Source: Nereocystis luetkeana (taxonomy: Eukaryota > Sar > Phaeophyceae > Laminariales > Laminariaceae). Taken from it: a stretch of DNA of 64,000 nucleotides. Under the pieces are notes generated by a model. It had not been told where the DNA came from. It did not search any database and saw only the letters and a program-made list of their open reading frames with translations. Where the stretch lies: NCBI GenBank assembly GCA_031213475.1, contig JARUPZ010000025.1, positions 8,764,592-8,828,591 of the forward strand. The letters are read 5' to 3'. Numbering within the stretch: the first letter of the stretch is position 1; each line of letters opens with the position of its first letter. Below, one piece after another: positions 52,069 through 63,539 of the stretch. The position numbers and the translations under genes are program-made.

Positions 52069-53058
52069 GACAGTCAAGCGACCACCCTTCCCCCTCATCT
52101 ACTGACCGTATGGTGTGTTTTCCTCCACGTGTCGCTCGCTCAATCGATCCCCCCCCCCCCCCCCCCCTCCGCCCGCCAAGCATAGCACGCGTGCCCTGTG
52201 ATATCGCACTACCGCTGACCTGTCCGATAGATGGTTCTCTCCCTTCCACGTGCTGCTGCTACCTTACTACAGCTGCTCTTACTAGATCGCAGGTTGCTGC
52301 TACTAAGTCGCGGCCAGCCTTCCTTCCTTCGTAAGGTTACCGCATGATATGATCATTATTCCGACGCCACGTGTCGCTCGCTCGATCGACCCCCCCCCCC
52401 CACCTTTGCCCACGAACACCGTACTGCTGCAGCAATACTGCTATTCGGTCGGCCAAGGGTTTTCTCTCTTCCGCATTCAACCGAGAGCGTTTGTTCGTAC
52501 TGCTACCTAGGTCGCGGTCAGCCTTTCTTCCCTTTTCGTAAGGTTACCGTATGATTTCATCATTATTCCGACGCCACGTGTCGCTCGCTCAATCGATGCC
52601 GCTGTTCGTTTACCAGGGATATATGTCCGTTGACACAGGACCCACCACTGGCTACTAAGTCGGCGCTGATTGGGGCTTTCAAAACGAACAGCCTCCCCCC
52701 CCCCCCCCCCCGCTCCCTCCACCCGCTAAGCATACGGCACGTACCGTCGATGATATCACACTATGAATACTGCTGTGTACTACTTCTGTCCGATCGACGT
52801 ACTGTTTTTCGCCTTCGTTCAACTGGGGGCGTTTGTTCGACTACTATTCATACTGTACCCACCGCCGCTGCTTCTGCCCAGTCGCGGTCAGCCTTCCTCC
52901 CCCCCAGCCTGCTAACCGCATGATTATTCCGACGCCATGTGTCATTGAATCGATGTTCTCCCCTTCCCCCCCCTCCCGCTCGCTTCAATAGCCCTCCTAC
53001 CGTACTTAGCCTAGGACACCGTACAATTAATAGCTCTACTGGTGTCCAATCGACGGAT
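52066..53058. repeat. About 380-bp tandemly repeated block, three copies
   Basis: CCACGTGTCGCTCGCTCAAT occurs near 52126 and 52574 with a close variant near 52367; a worn relative is near 52934. Each is followed by a C run or TGCTGC, and by GGTTACCGnATGAT ahead of the next. CGACGCCACGTGTCGCTCGC contains the palindrome CACGTG. No gene seen. Confidence 0.6.
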
Positions 53059-53168
53059 TCCTTCCTTCCTTCCTTCCTTCCTTCCTTCCTTCCTTCCTTC
53101 CTTCCTTCCTTCCTTCCTTCCTTCCTTCCTTCCTTCCTTCCTTCCTTCCTTCCTTCCTTCCTTCCTTC
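53059..53168. repeat. (CTTC)n microsatellite
   Basis: About 27 uninterrupted units. Confidence 0.97.
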
Positions 53169-53291
53169 CGTGTGCAACCGAGAGCAACTCATTCCACGGT
53201 GTGAGTTGCATTTCCGTGCCTCCTTTTCCGACCGGTTGATTGAGCTCCTCAAGTGAGCAAGCACATCTTAACAGTAGTGTGATCATTTTAC

Positions 53292-53400
53292 TATTACGGG
53301 GGGGCATAGTTAACAGGACCAAATATTGCTAGTAAAAATGGTTAAATATATAGGTTTTTATGTACACCATAGGTCCTGTTAACTAGGGTCCCCCCTAATA
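53292..53400. mobile_element. Family A MITE, first of a back-to-back pair
   Basis: TATTACGGGGGGGCATAGTT to AACTAGGGTCCCCCCTAATA; interior in the CCAAATATTG to TATAGGTTTTT order. Confidence 0.9.
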
Positions 53401-53505
53401 TTACGGGGGGGCATAGTTAATAGGACCTACGTTGTACACAAAAAACTTCATATTTTCCTCTTTTTACAAACAATATTTTGTCCTATTTACTATGGTCCCC
53501 CGTAT
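53399..53505. mobile_element. Family A MITE, second of a back-to-back pair
   Basis: TATTACGGGGGGGCATAGTT to ACTATGGTCCCCCGTATATA; its interior runs in the opposite sense (CACAAAAAACTTC to AACAATATTTTG). The two share the TA between them. Confidence 0.9.
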
Positions 53506-54461
53506 ATACAAGTAGTACCCTAACCCTCAGTAGTGTATTGTTTTAGGAACAATAGCGCACGCAAGTATTGACCCTGTTCGCGAAGTCATATTTCGGGTGA
53601 GGTATTAATAGTGGGTTCCCCACGCGAGAGGCCCAGAAAATATCCCACCAGCCCCGTAAGGCATTGCTCATTTCTTGGTATTACGGAAGTGTTACCGCCG
53701 CTGCTGCTGCTGCTACTGCTATGTCGCGGCGGTCTTGCTGTTGCGGCTGCCGCTGCTGCTCGGTCGTGGTCACCTCCCCCTACTATGGTCTTACGACTAC
53801 GGCAATGCATGATATGAGTACCTCCCCCCCCGCCCCCTCACCTCCTATCCGCATAATGATTGTTCCGACTCCACGTGTCACTCGCTCGATGCCCCCCTCC
53901 CCTGCTCCCCTCTCTCTCCCCCCCCTGCCCCCCCTCCGCCCGACAAGCCTTCTCCTGACTATATCCCTCCCTTCTTCCCTCCTTCCTCCCTCGCTCGCTC
54001 CCCCCTCCCCTCAGCTGGTTATCTCTGGTTGTCTCACTCCGTTTGCCTGCCCGCCGGTTTCCTCCTCTCCCTCCGCCTCCTTGTTCGAATTGTTTCAGTC
54101 GTATAACCGCTCTGCTGTATATATGCACCCACGGGACAGAGCGTCTGGTGCGATACTTCTCCCAACCGAGCTCGTCGAAAGCTGTACTCAAGGGCTTCGT
54201 CGCTTCTGCGCAAGCAAGCAGGAAGGAGAGGAAGTCAGGCGAGCTTCCCTCGTGAACGCACGGAACGCACGCAAAATACGTACTCGGCTTTTCGTTGCTG
54301 TTTGTTGTTGACGTGCGCTCAAAGAAGCAATACGTACAGCTGTAGTACTCTCACTTTGCTACTGACTGTACCGGGAACTACGGTAGGTAGAAAGAGAAAG
54401 ACAGCACCTGCGACGCAATTTTTCAAGTCGAGACTACAAGCAGTACGGCACCATATCACCC
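53506..54461. other. No gene seen; one family C fragment
   Basis: A family C end (about 53784-53820: CTACGGCAATGCATGATATG) lies beside C tracts, and GACTCCACGTGTCACTCGCT near 53868 is another relative of the 52066 block. The 215-codon plus frame at 53664 is low complexity. Confidence 0.5.
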
Positions 54462-54672
54462 TGGGTGATAAAATAAGACACACCCTGGGACGAATTTCAC
54501 ACCCGGGGTGTCGTCCAAAACATGCCTTAAGGGGCATACGCAACGAAAATGGGGGCTCTGGAAAAAATCGTCGATAAGGTTCCATAGACGCATCGCTCGT
54601 CGTATTCAGTACGCCTTGCCCGTTGTCGAGAAACCCAGCTCTGAAAATCGTCCGAGGGGTGTGTGTCATACT
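54462..54672. mobile_element. Family I MITE
   Basis: GGGTGATAAAATAAGACACA at the left and CGAGGGGTGTGTGTCATAC at the right; ATGCCTTAAGGGGCAT forms an internal palindrome. Confidence 0.7.
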
Positions 54673-54689
54673 TGCGTGTTATTGTACAG

Positions 54690-54795
54690 CACCTCTGCTG
54701 GTACTGCTACTGGTACTGCTACTGCTGCTACTGCTACTGCTACTGCTGCTACTGGTACTGGTACTGGTACTGGTACTGCTACTGCTACTATTGCT
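54690..54795. repeat. (TACTGS)n microsatellite
   Basis: Mixed TACTGC and TACTGG triplet pairs. Confidence 0.9.
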
Positions 54796-54799
54796 TCTA

Positions 54800-55927
54800 T
54801 GTCGTACAGTATACGCATGGACGCCTAGATCGGGCGTCTCGCTCCGTCTCCCCTCCCCTCGAGTACCCGGCGAAGTTTGTAGCACAGAGATGCGTGCTGC
54901 GCGTTTCGTGTAACAACGTACACACACGTACGTACGCACCTGGTTTCTGAGATGTACGTACGAGTACGTAAACGTTTGTTTTGTCGCTCTGTGTGCGTCA
55001 GGCTATCTACTTTGAATACCTGGTATAAAACTACAGCAGTGCTGACTGTATGCCACCTGGTATTTGCATACCAGATCGGATGCACGCACGCACGCACGCA
55101 CGCTTCGTTGTTGAGAGCACCAGGCAAAACAAGGACGGTGCTGCTGTAGAAAGCCTAAAAGCCTAAACTGGGCGTCTTTCCCCGTCTCGCCCCCCAGGCC
55201 GCTATGTTTCACACGTACTGGTACCAGGTCGGATGCACACACACACGCGCGTTCGTTCGTTGATGAGGGGTGTATGGTATATATAGAAGCCGCTTTTTGC
55301 TCTTTTCTTCCTCCTCGCGTTGTGGCATGCGTTGCCGGGCAGTGCGAGAGCTGTGTGTGTATGCGCGCACCTACTTGTCGCTCTGCTGCTTGTCGGGGCG
55401 TTGTATAGTAGCCTAGGCGGCAGCAGGTCGGTGGTCTTCTCTTCTCGTGTACGAACCAGGTATATTCTTAGCTCGATCGCACCCAGCGGGCGAAACTCTG
55501 GTGCAGCAGCAGCCTTGCAGTACGTATCTGGTTTGTAGTGTGCACGCACCAGAAATTAACGTCAAAGCGTTGTTCAACTCAAGTCCAAAAAGGGACGATC
55601 GGAAAGAATTGTTGGATCCAGAATAAAATACAGGGAGGGGCATGATCTGGTATGTGCTGGCTGACTGTTTGTTTGGTGATATTCAACAGAATTAACGCAA
55701 CAACGGCGATGCTCGCCCGTATACACCACAACGCACCGATCCAGCAGCAACAACAGCGGCTAGTTGGGTGTTTGATGATGAACGAGAGCCTAGCCGTATC
55801 CGCCTGCCGCGTGGGAGCATGTATGCTTGAGGGCCGAGAACTAACAGCAACAACGCAGCAGCAGTGGAACTCGGAAGGTCGGAGAAAAACAGAAACGGCC
55901 GCCAGAAAAAAATACTAAAAACACCAA
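54800..55927. other. No gene seen
   Basis: A loosely duplicated phrase with ACCAGATCGGATGCACGCAC (about 55069) and ACCAGGTCGGATGCACACAC (about 55221). ACGC and CACA dinucleotide runs follow each. Confidence 0.5.
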
Positions 55928-55998
55928 ACTGTCCTAAAATGTAAGAAACGTTTTATATTTATATTAATATTTAAAAAGTCTTTACATTTCCGGACGTT
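55928..55998. repeat. Family J mini hairpin, second copy
   Basis: CTGTCCTAAAATGTAAGAAA against TTTACATTTCCGGACG with an AT loop. Confidence 0.65.
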
Positions 55999-56129
55999 TC
56001 AAGGAGCAGTTTCACATTCAAAATAATTCCGAGACGAAACGGTACAAGCGGCGGGATTGGAAGGAATTCCGTTATTTTTCTGCTCTGTTTCTGTTGTCGA
56101 GCAGTATCTGATGCGGTAGTTGCTCACCA

Positions 56130-57005
56130 GGTAAAAAAGCAAGCAGCAGCAGCATCAGCAGTAGCTCCAGTAGTAGAGCTGGTGGTGGTGGAGATGGTGG
56201 TGGAGGTGGAGATGGTGGTGGAGGTGGCGGTGGTGGTGGTGGTGGTAGTGTTGTTGTTGGTGCATCTCTGGTGTATCGCATATCGTGTGTATTTTTATCG
56301 TGACCTATATCGTACGACAGCTCGTCGGTGCAAGTTGTGAGCCCGGGCAAGCTGAGCCTGCCGCTGCTTGCCGCTGCTGCTGCTGCAGCTGAAGCTGCTG
56401 TGGTAGTGCAGGTGGTGGTGCCGATGGTGCTTGTGGTGGTGCTGTTGTCACTACACTGGTGGTGTTGCTGGTGCTGCTGGTGGTGCTGCCGATATTGTAG
56501 TACCTGGGGTGTATCGCGTATCGCGTGTGTGTATCTTGTGAACCATGACCGACCACGTACGTAAAGTTCTTACCAGGTACAGCAGTAGTACAACCAAAAA
56601 GTAAGTGCGTACAAGGCGCTTCGTTCCCCGGGCGGCCTACGCCGCCCGCTACGCTCGCTCTGGAAGAAAAAGTACATCGAATTACGCGAAGCGGACAGAA
56701 GGTCGATGATTGAGCATATATTATATTTTTATTATTGTTGTAGTTGCAAATTGGCGACTTGATAATGCCAAGAAGAGTCACATGCCGTACGTACGTACCA
56801 GTACGTACGTACATACCCCAGGTGGGGTATTGATTTTCTTCTTTCGATATATGCTGTATGATATGTACCTGCTGGTATGTACGCACGAGAAAGCAGAGCA
56901 TGGCACACAGCACAGCAGCACCGCTAAAACAACATGAAACCGAAAATTTCGGAAAGAGAAAGAATCCCCGTCCCCTCTCATGTAATAAGTGTCTGCCCTG
57001 GAACA
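56130..57005. repeat. GGTGGT/CAGCAG-rich stretch, no gene seen
   Basis: GGTGGTGGAGGTGG at 56180-56260 and GCTGGTGCTGCTGG at 56440-56490. The 239-codon minus frame is low complexity and crosses unrelated sequence. TACCAGGTA at 56571. Confidence 0.6.
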
Positions 57006-57291
57006 CCTTGCACCAACCAGTCAAATAAGAAAAAAAAAAAAAATGAAAACAGCAGAGCTTCTCTCTCAGCCTCGTACGCCGCCCGCCCCTCTCTCGACCA
57101 CCTCGCCACCGATTCGGTCCTGGTAAGAAAGCTTTCGTCCCTTTCTGTCACAGTGATCCCCGTTGCCCGCCCCGCGTGAAGCCCGGTGCTCACCGTGACC
57201 CTCGTCCTCGCCAGCTCGACGATGTCGATGGTCAGACGGGCGTTCGTCTCTGTGTATAGTTCAGCGTGGTCGCAAAAATAAGCACCGCTTG
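57006..57291 (-). CDS. Possible exon of an unknown gene
   Basis: A minus-strand frame of about 95 codons is open in a locally GC-rich stretch. Its best part reads T-N-A-R-L-T-I-D-I-V-E-L-A-R-T-R-V-T. It could be bounded by an acceptor CTATACACAG (about 57258) and a donor ACG|GTGAGC (about 57197). If not spliced it continues T-G-L-H-A-G-R-A-T-G. No family was recognised. The third-position G/C bias is coding-like, but the length is too short for confidence. Confidence 0.25.
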
Positions 57292-57299
57292 AATGTTAT

Positions 57300-57855
57300 A
57301 GCTTGCGATCCCGAACGAATCTTATGGACTCGTACAACTCAGTCTAATTTTTCGGATGGAGGCAAAAACCAGCCCATTCATACTTCCCATTGTGTCTCGA
57401 GGAACACACGACGCCTAGCCACGAAAACCGCGACCGCACTCCTTGCAACCCCCCCTCTATACTCGCCAGCATCCGCCGACACCCGCGACGGCGCCGGGCT
57501 CGCCCGCGTCGCAGTCCCGACTACACACACGCACACGAAACGGAAGAAGAAGAAAGGAAAAACGAACTGAAACTGCAAAAGAAATTTCAACCAGCCGGTT
57601 AAAAAAAGCGAAAGAGAGCCTCTCCCAATCCGCTGAAAAAACAAAATCTACTTTTTCTTTTCCCGAGATTTTTTTTCTATTGTTCCGGGAAAAAAAGTGT
57701 GGCACGAGAAGCAAAAGCACACGCAAAGAAAGCAAAGAACGCGAAGAAAGCAAGGATCGTAGAATCGACAAAAAATCGTGGGAGACTCGCTGAGCGTGAG
57801 GCAGGTCCTTATGATCAAGTGATTTTAGGAAAAAAAGAATAAACGTAAGAATGCT
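57300..57855. other. No supported gene
   Basis: Overlapping frames on both strands at 57378-58023 without domain features; A-rich after 57540. Confidence 0.4.
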
Positions 57856-57971
57856 TATTACGGGGGACCATATAGTTAATAGGAGCAAATATTGTGGGTA
57901 GAAATGGTTAAATATATAGGTTTTTATGTATAATACCACAGGTCCTCTATTAACTATGGCCCCCCGTAATA
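57856..57971. mobile_element. Family A MITE
   Basis: TTATTACGGGGGACCATATA to AACTATGGCCCCCCGTAATA; a few small insertions inside. Confidence 0.9.
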
Positions 57972-58689
57972 GTACTGGTTGTGTCGTCGTGGCATCTTTC
58001 CCTATAAATAGTGTTTTGTACACTTATTTCCACGTCCGCAAATACAAGGGCCAAATACTCACTATATTCATATTAAAAGTTTCTTATATTCTAGACGTGT
58101 TGGTATACATGACAAAAGTTTTGCTTCGAAGTATTTTCACACCACGTACGAGTCCCTGGTCACGTAGTAAGCCTTGGACTCGTTATACTACTGCTGTGAT
58201 ATGAGTTGAGTATATATACCCTTGGGCTATAGATATATATCGATAATGTATAGTCGGCAGTTTCGTAGCCAGAGGAATACGAGAATAATCCAAGGAATGG
58301 ATTGACCCGGCGGATATTCCGTTAGTTGAGAGTAACCTTCTTTCAGGAATGTTCTCTAGGGCGGATAGCCCGTTAGACAAGAGTAATGTGTTTTCCTATA
58401 CGCAGATAGGACCATAAAGTGAGAAGTTCTTATATTTGCAGAAGAAGAACAATCGGTAGCCCTATAGGAAAGTTATTTTGGAGTACGTTAGGTAAGAGGA
58501 ATTTAGGAGAGCTCGTAGCGTGGGGTGGAACGAGTATATCTGAGCGTCGAGTCCCACCCCCTTACCTCTCGCTTCTTTACCAGAGCACCTCCTCAGCTCT
58601 AGTCATCAATAAAGAATATCTATATCAGAAGAAGCGAAGCATTGCTTCCCAGCTGCCAGGTACACCTGCGTCCCTTACCCTTACCCTTA
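57972..58689. other. No gene seen
   Basis: AT-rich; three CCCTTA units at 58674-58691. No supported frame. Confidence 0.45.
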
Positions 58690-58985
58690 CCTCGGCCACA
58701 TCTTCACATTTGACGTCGTCCAGGTCACGGGTTCGAACCTCATTTCGAACGTTTCTTTTACAGAAACGCTTGCTGCGCGTGTACACCTACCTAAAAAACA
58801 CATCTCCCTGGTTCCCCAGGTAATGAAAGGGAGCGGGTAGGTCAGCGTACGGACGTATGTATACGGTTCTGACGCCCCAAAGATCCCGCCGTTTATAGGA
58901 GGGGAGAGTGTTATTAGGATTACCCTGGGCTTGGTAATCGATCGGTCTTTTACCCCTATAGCTCAGTAGGTAACACCTTCACACT
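58690..58985 (+). repeat. Family G composite, plus-strand copy
   Basis: Starts inside the tRNA-like part (TTTGACGTCGTCCAGGTCAC, GGGTTCGAACCTC), runs through CCTGGTTCCCCAGGTAATG, GTAGGTCAGCGTACGG, CGCCCCAAAGATCCCGCCG and GGGGAGAGTGTTATTAGG, and ends with the start of a new tRNA-like unit (CCCCTATAGCTCAGTAGGTA). Confidence 0.65.
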
Positions 58986-60004
58986 ACTACTGCTGCTGCA
59001 TTGTTTATGTTCCGAAGTTATTCGAGTAGGGTATAGAGCGCACCCACCCTCCCATTCTGAAATCGGAAATCGAACGGTATACAAAACCACAGAAATCCAG
59101 TAGACAGCAGTATAGTATACTCGTAGTAGTTGTTAAGAATCTCCTATTTTGGCAAAGAAAGGCTGTTGTAATGGCCGCGGTCTATTGTATAATGCCAGCG
59201 TTGAGCATAGATATCGAGATAGGCTCTTAAAATACTGTATTATTATAATACACCTATACCTGTGGTTGGGTTTAGAGTCACGTCCTCGCTGAGGACAAAC
59301 ACATGCTTAGAATTATTAATAGATGTAAATTCTGATATCATACCTGAAATTCTTAATTACCAAATTATTAGCGAATACCCTGGTACACGAGGCGCACTAT
59401 TGTATCTGTTGTTCTCACATTAACTCACAATACAATGCAGTCAGTGGTCGCAGGACAGGCTCCAATAACTCTGTAGTGGAAGAAATACCTCAAGTAAAAA
59501 CAGAGGCAAAAAACAAAAACAAGCATACGCACACTCCACCACTCACTGCGGACACCAGGGAAGCAAAAAGGAGACTATTAATAGCAGACGAAAAACCTAA
59601 AAAAGAAGATGAAGCGAAGCAAAAAAACAAAACAAAACAAAAACAGAAGCAGATAGCAAAACGCAAAAAAAAGGCAAAACGGACCATACTAACAAAGACA
59701 CAAAGAGGTACAAACGGGAGGGCAAGAAAAATGAAAAAAGGAAGGGACAAAGAAAAAGCGATAATCACGGGCGGGGGGGAAAGAAAATACGAAAAAGGCA
59801 GGCACTGGAGCATATACAGACACGCAAAGTTGCCCAGGTGGCACCCTGCTAGTTACTTGGGTCCCAAAGAAGGGAGTGCATCATGACGATGATGGCCAAA
59901 ACCAGGCTTCAGTCTGTTGGGCAGACCACCTCCCCCCCCCCCCCCCCCCCCATTCCCCCTCGTCCCCCTTTCGCCCCCCCCCTCTTCCCTGCCATTCTGC
60001 GCAC
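58986..60004. other. No gene seen; A-rich low-complexity frame
   Basis: The 136-codon plus frame at 59476-59886 is Lys/Gln-rich because the DNA is A-rich (AACAAAACAAAAACAG). A C run lies at 59933-59952. Confidence 0.5.
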
Positions 60005-60365
60005 TCGCGTTGGCGTCAACGGCTGTGGTCGTGGTTGCAGCTACCAGGGTATTCTATACCGTTCTGCCGATGCCTCCTTCTCATCTGTATGCCATTTCCG
60101 CATGAAGGCCTCCGCCCCTTCCTCGACCCGTCGGAACCATCTGCCGGCTTTCTGTGCTGCATCGCGCCACCCTTCGAGTTTGATGCCGAACTCCTTGAGG
60201 TCCTCCTCAAGGTACCTCACATCCAGTCCCGCTCCTGTCCTCCGGAGTAACCCTTACCCCCAACCATCTCCCCAAACATCACCCTCTTCGGCAGACGCTC
60301 CTCTCGCATGCGTGTCACAAAGCCCGCAAACAAGAGCCTACGTCTGCGTACCGTCGTCTAAGCGC
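60005..60365 (-). pseudogene. LINE (third type) C-terminal fragment
   Basis: On the minus strand R-R-R-R-L-L-F-A-G-F-V leads into RMREERLPKRVMFGEMVGGK, then G-Y-S-G-G-Q-E-R-D-W-M. After a frameshift, LEEDLKEFGIKLEGWRDAAQ, K-A-G-R-W-F-R-R-V-E-E-G and M-R-K-W-H follow. The order LPKR...GGQ...WRD.A...WR..V is what I know from the tail of RTE/CR1-like LINEs. The reverse transcriptase is absent. It differs from the other two LINE types in this window. Confidence 0.6.
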
Positions 60366-60421
60366 TTTAAGATTTTGTCCTGAGAAGCGCGCTAGCATAG
60401 GATAGAATTATATACTACTGT

Positions 60422-60541
60422 GTGCATGTATGTATGTATGTATGTATGTATGTATGTATGTATGTATGTATGTATGTATGTATGTATGTATGTATGTATG
60501 TATGTATGTATGTATGTATGTATGTATGTATGTATGTATGT
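60422..60541. repeat. (GTAT)n microsatellite, about 120 bp
   Basis: About 30 uninterrupted units. Confidence 0.97.
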
Positions 60542-60712
60542 ATTAATAGTAATAATAGCTGACTTCACGTCGACAGCTAGCTGATGAAAGGCTATTATAT
60601 TTTTGTGGGGCGGTAGTCCAGCCGAGACGCCAGATGCATGTGGGATCACGGTAGAGCCCCGCAGCAGGGTAGTACGATATGTCTTCCTTTATTTTGTGTG
60701 TGGAGACACGCC

Positions 60713-60800
60713 TATTACGTGGGACCAAAACCTGTACCAAGGGTATGTCCCTATTTTTACCAACAATATTTGGTCCAATTTACTATGGTCCCCCGTAATA
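60713..60800. mobile_element. Family A MITE with internal deletion
   Basis: TATTACGTGGGACCAAAACC jumps from the left end into the interior; the right half (AACAATATTTGGTCC to CCCCGTAATA) is normal. Confidence 0.8.
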
Positions 60801-61565
60801 GGTGGCTTGTGCGGCTTCTCCACACTCTCGGGTGCCAGGTCAGCAACAGCACGGAGATCTGATCTCAGCGTACCCCTTAAGGAGCCAGGATGGCTTCAAG
60901 GATTATGATGGTGATAATGAGGCCGTACAATATAGGGGGTAGGACCTGGTATCCATGTTATGCACATTATTTTATACCTGGTAATAAGAAACCCCATTTT
61001 TAATATACTTGAAATAGTGCAGGACACACCGCCCTGCCTCACACAAGAATGAAAACAATACATACAATCTTGCCCTGAACAAGAGATTCTTAGCTGAGTC
61101 TGGCCCAAAACAAGATATTCTTAAGTGGGTGACCCAACAGAACATAACATTTAGTGGGTCGACCCGAAACCAAGAGATTATCAGGTGGGTGTCGTATCGC
61201 GCGCTACTGTACAATATATCTATCTAAGCTGGCAGTCTTAGACACGCATATTATTACCACATGCATGTATACACCGAGTTGTATAATAGCATGGCGGCAA
61301 AAAATCATGGTCTTCGCACATGGACGTTTGCGCAAAATACCCATCACAAAAAAAAACATGCCCGACCCCCCCGCCCCCTCCCCGCCCCGTACCCACACTT
61401 CTGCCACCCCTCCACGAGCTGAACGTGGTGGTAGGACAGCAGTTACACATACAGTCAGTAGCGACCCTTCCCCATATTGTCGCGGCGAAGCTAGGGCTAC
61501 GCTTCTGCCTGCAGCAAATAACGCTAGAGAAAATTCCGACATTTTTGTTTTGACCAATCAGAAAA
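60801..61565. other. No gene seen
   Basis: Near 61078-61175 AACAAGAGATTCTTAGCTGA and AACAAGATATTCTTAAGTGG form a loose ~45-bp repeat. One TACCTGGTA at about 60976. Confidence 0.45.
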
Positions 61566-61567
61566 AA

Positions 61568-61860
61568 CTGCAGGAGACCGCGGTTTGACCACTCTTGACT
61601 GACCACACCCAAAGTTGAACTAGTATGGTAAGATGACAGGAGACCTCCGTTTGACCCCGTGACTGACCGCCCCCATACTGAAACTAGCATAGTAGTGTGT
61701 TAGCAAATCGCGGTTTGATCGCTTGACCGACCGTCCCCACACTTAAACTCTTGATAGTATAGTAAGATACTACGAGACCGCGGTTTGACACCTTTGTTGA
61801 CCGACCCCATACCCAAAAACTAGTATGTCAAGGCCAAAATAAGCCTCGGCGCGTCCGAAA
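61568..61860. repeat. Family N minisatellite, array 2
   Basis: Units GGAGACCGCGGTTTGACC + TGACTGACCGCCCC + AAACTAGTATAGTAAGATG, about four, ending with a longer tail (TCAAGGCCAAAATAAGCC) shared by arrays 1 kb and 1.6 kb further on. Confidence 0.85.
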
Positions 61861-61954
61861 AAGCGGTCTCGTACGTGCGGGCAACTTTGTTTGCTTACTG
61901 GGTTTTACGGGATTCAGAAATCAAGGAGACTCGGATGTCTGCGTAAGGGAAAAA

Positions 61955-62168
61955 AAAACAGGGTTGTTCACGGGTGGAGTCAAAGCCCGCGGGTCAGGTC
62001 GGGTCCGGTAAGGGAGACCCGATCCGTTCCGTGGGAGTTCAAAGAGTTCCTGACCCGACCCAACCCGACCCAACTCGACCCGACCTGACCCGACTCAACT
62101 CGTGAGATAAAAAAAAAAATGTTGACCCGATCCGCGGGTCAGGTAATACAACCCGTGAAGAGCCCTAA
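61955..62168. mobile_element. Family H element, hAT-like ends
   Basis: CAGGGTTGTTCACGGGTGG at the left and, inverted, AGGGCTCTTCACGGGTTG at the right. The interior is a run of GACCCGACCC with CGCGGGTCAGG near both ends. Confidence 0.65.
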
Positions 62169-62339
62169 GTAGAAAAATCAACGATAGTGCATGCATGATT
62201 CCCATCGATCTGCCGTAAAAGCGCGTCTGCATATATTTCTCCATATATCTCGTTTATTCGAGCGCGATACGAGTATACCGTCGACCAAGCAGGAGCGCCA
62301 TTCGTATTTCTGATCAATAAGGAGCGTCTTACTTTCGAC

Positions 62340-62660
62340 CACTGAAGAGCGCCATTCCCACTGCTGACCAATCAGGAGCACAAGTTCCACTTCTGACCAA
62401 CCAGAAGCGTCATTCCTGCTTTTGACCAATCAGGAGCGAGCGTCCTTCCTACTCTTGACCAATCAGAAGCGACAGTTCATATCATACCTACGTATCTGCG
62501 TATCTGTGACCAGTCGGAAGAACGATTCACTCTTTTGACCTGTCAGAACCTGTCACTCAGACTTTTGACCAATCAAGACGAGCGCTACTCATGCTTTTGT
62601 CCAATCAAAAGCGCCGTATATACTCTCGACCAATCAGCAAATTTCGGATATGTTATAACC
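62340..62660. repeat. About 33-bp minisatellite with CCAATCAG in each unit
   Basis: TGACCAATCAGGAGCGnnnnT recurs about ten times with spacing of roughly 30-40. Each unit holds CCAAT. Confidence 0.85.
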
Positions 62661-62694
62661 CCCTCTCGCGGTCTAAACTACTGTATAGTCCTGT

Positions 62695-63500
62695 CTGGCA
62701 TCAAATATGCTAGGAGACCGCGGTTTGGCCCCTGACTGACCGCCCAACACTAAAAACAGTGAAAAGCTAGGAAGCCGCGGTTTGACCCCTTGACTGACCG
62801 CACCCTACACTAAAAATAGCATATTGAGGTGCTAGGAGACCGCGGTTTACCCGCTTGACCGACCGCTCCCAACACTAAAACTAGTGTGTCAACGCCACAA
62901 CAGGCCTTGAGGCTCTTAGCATGTGTCTGGTAGCGTGTACCAGCAGGAGCGTGCATGAATACTTCCACCCAAAAAACAGCAAAACAAACACCAGTAAAAT
63001 CAACAGACAAATCACCGAATATGCTATTAGTAGGAGATCGCAGTTTGACTCCTTGACTGACCGCCCCCTACACTACAACTAGTATATCAAGATGCTAGGA
63101 GACCTCGGTTTGACCCCTTGACTGACCGCCCCTACACTAAACTAGTATATTAAGGTCTCGACGAGACAAAAAAAACAGTGTTCTGTCCATGGCATCTGTA
63201 TACGTCACAGTCGAAAAAATCCATTAAGAATCCGCGAGGTGGCAGGATACAAGGACATAAAAATAAGAGAAATAAAATAAAATAAAACAGAAACAAATCG
63301 AAATGGATGTACCATCAAATGCATATCATGCTTCACAAAACTCATCAAATCAAGACCGCGGTTTGATCCCTTGACTGGCCGCCTCAACCCTAAACAACTA
63401 GTGTATTCAGATGCTAGGAGACCGCGGTTTAACCCCTTGGCTGACCGCCCCCTACACTGAAACTAGGATACTAAGGCCAAAGGAGGCCTTGACGCGCCCG
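62695..63500. repeat. Family N minisatellite, arrays 3-5
   Basis: Arrays at 62695-62910, 63020-63165 and 63350-63500, separated by unrelated bits. Two end in a tail with GGCCTTGA (62905, 63488) like that of array 2. Confidence 0.8.
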
Positions 63501-63539
63501 AAAAGACGAGTCTTACGGTTTATTTGCCGACAAATGGAT

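Noticed and set aside
56305..57024. 239-codon minus frame
   Set aside because: Low complexity at both ends and unrelated sequence between.
58674..58691. Telomere-like (CCCTTA)3
   Set aside because: Only three units and not the usual CCCTAA form; internal position.
59476..59886. 136-codon Lys-rich plus frame
   Set aside because: A-rich DNA gives Lys/Gln; no motif.
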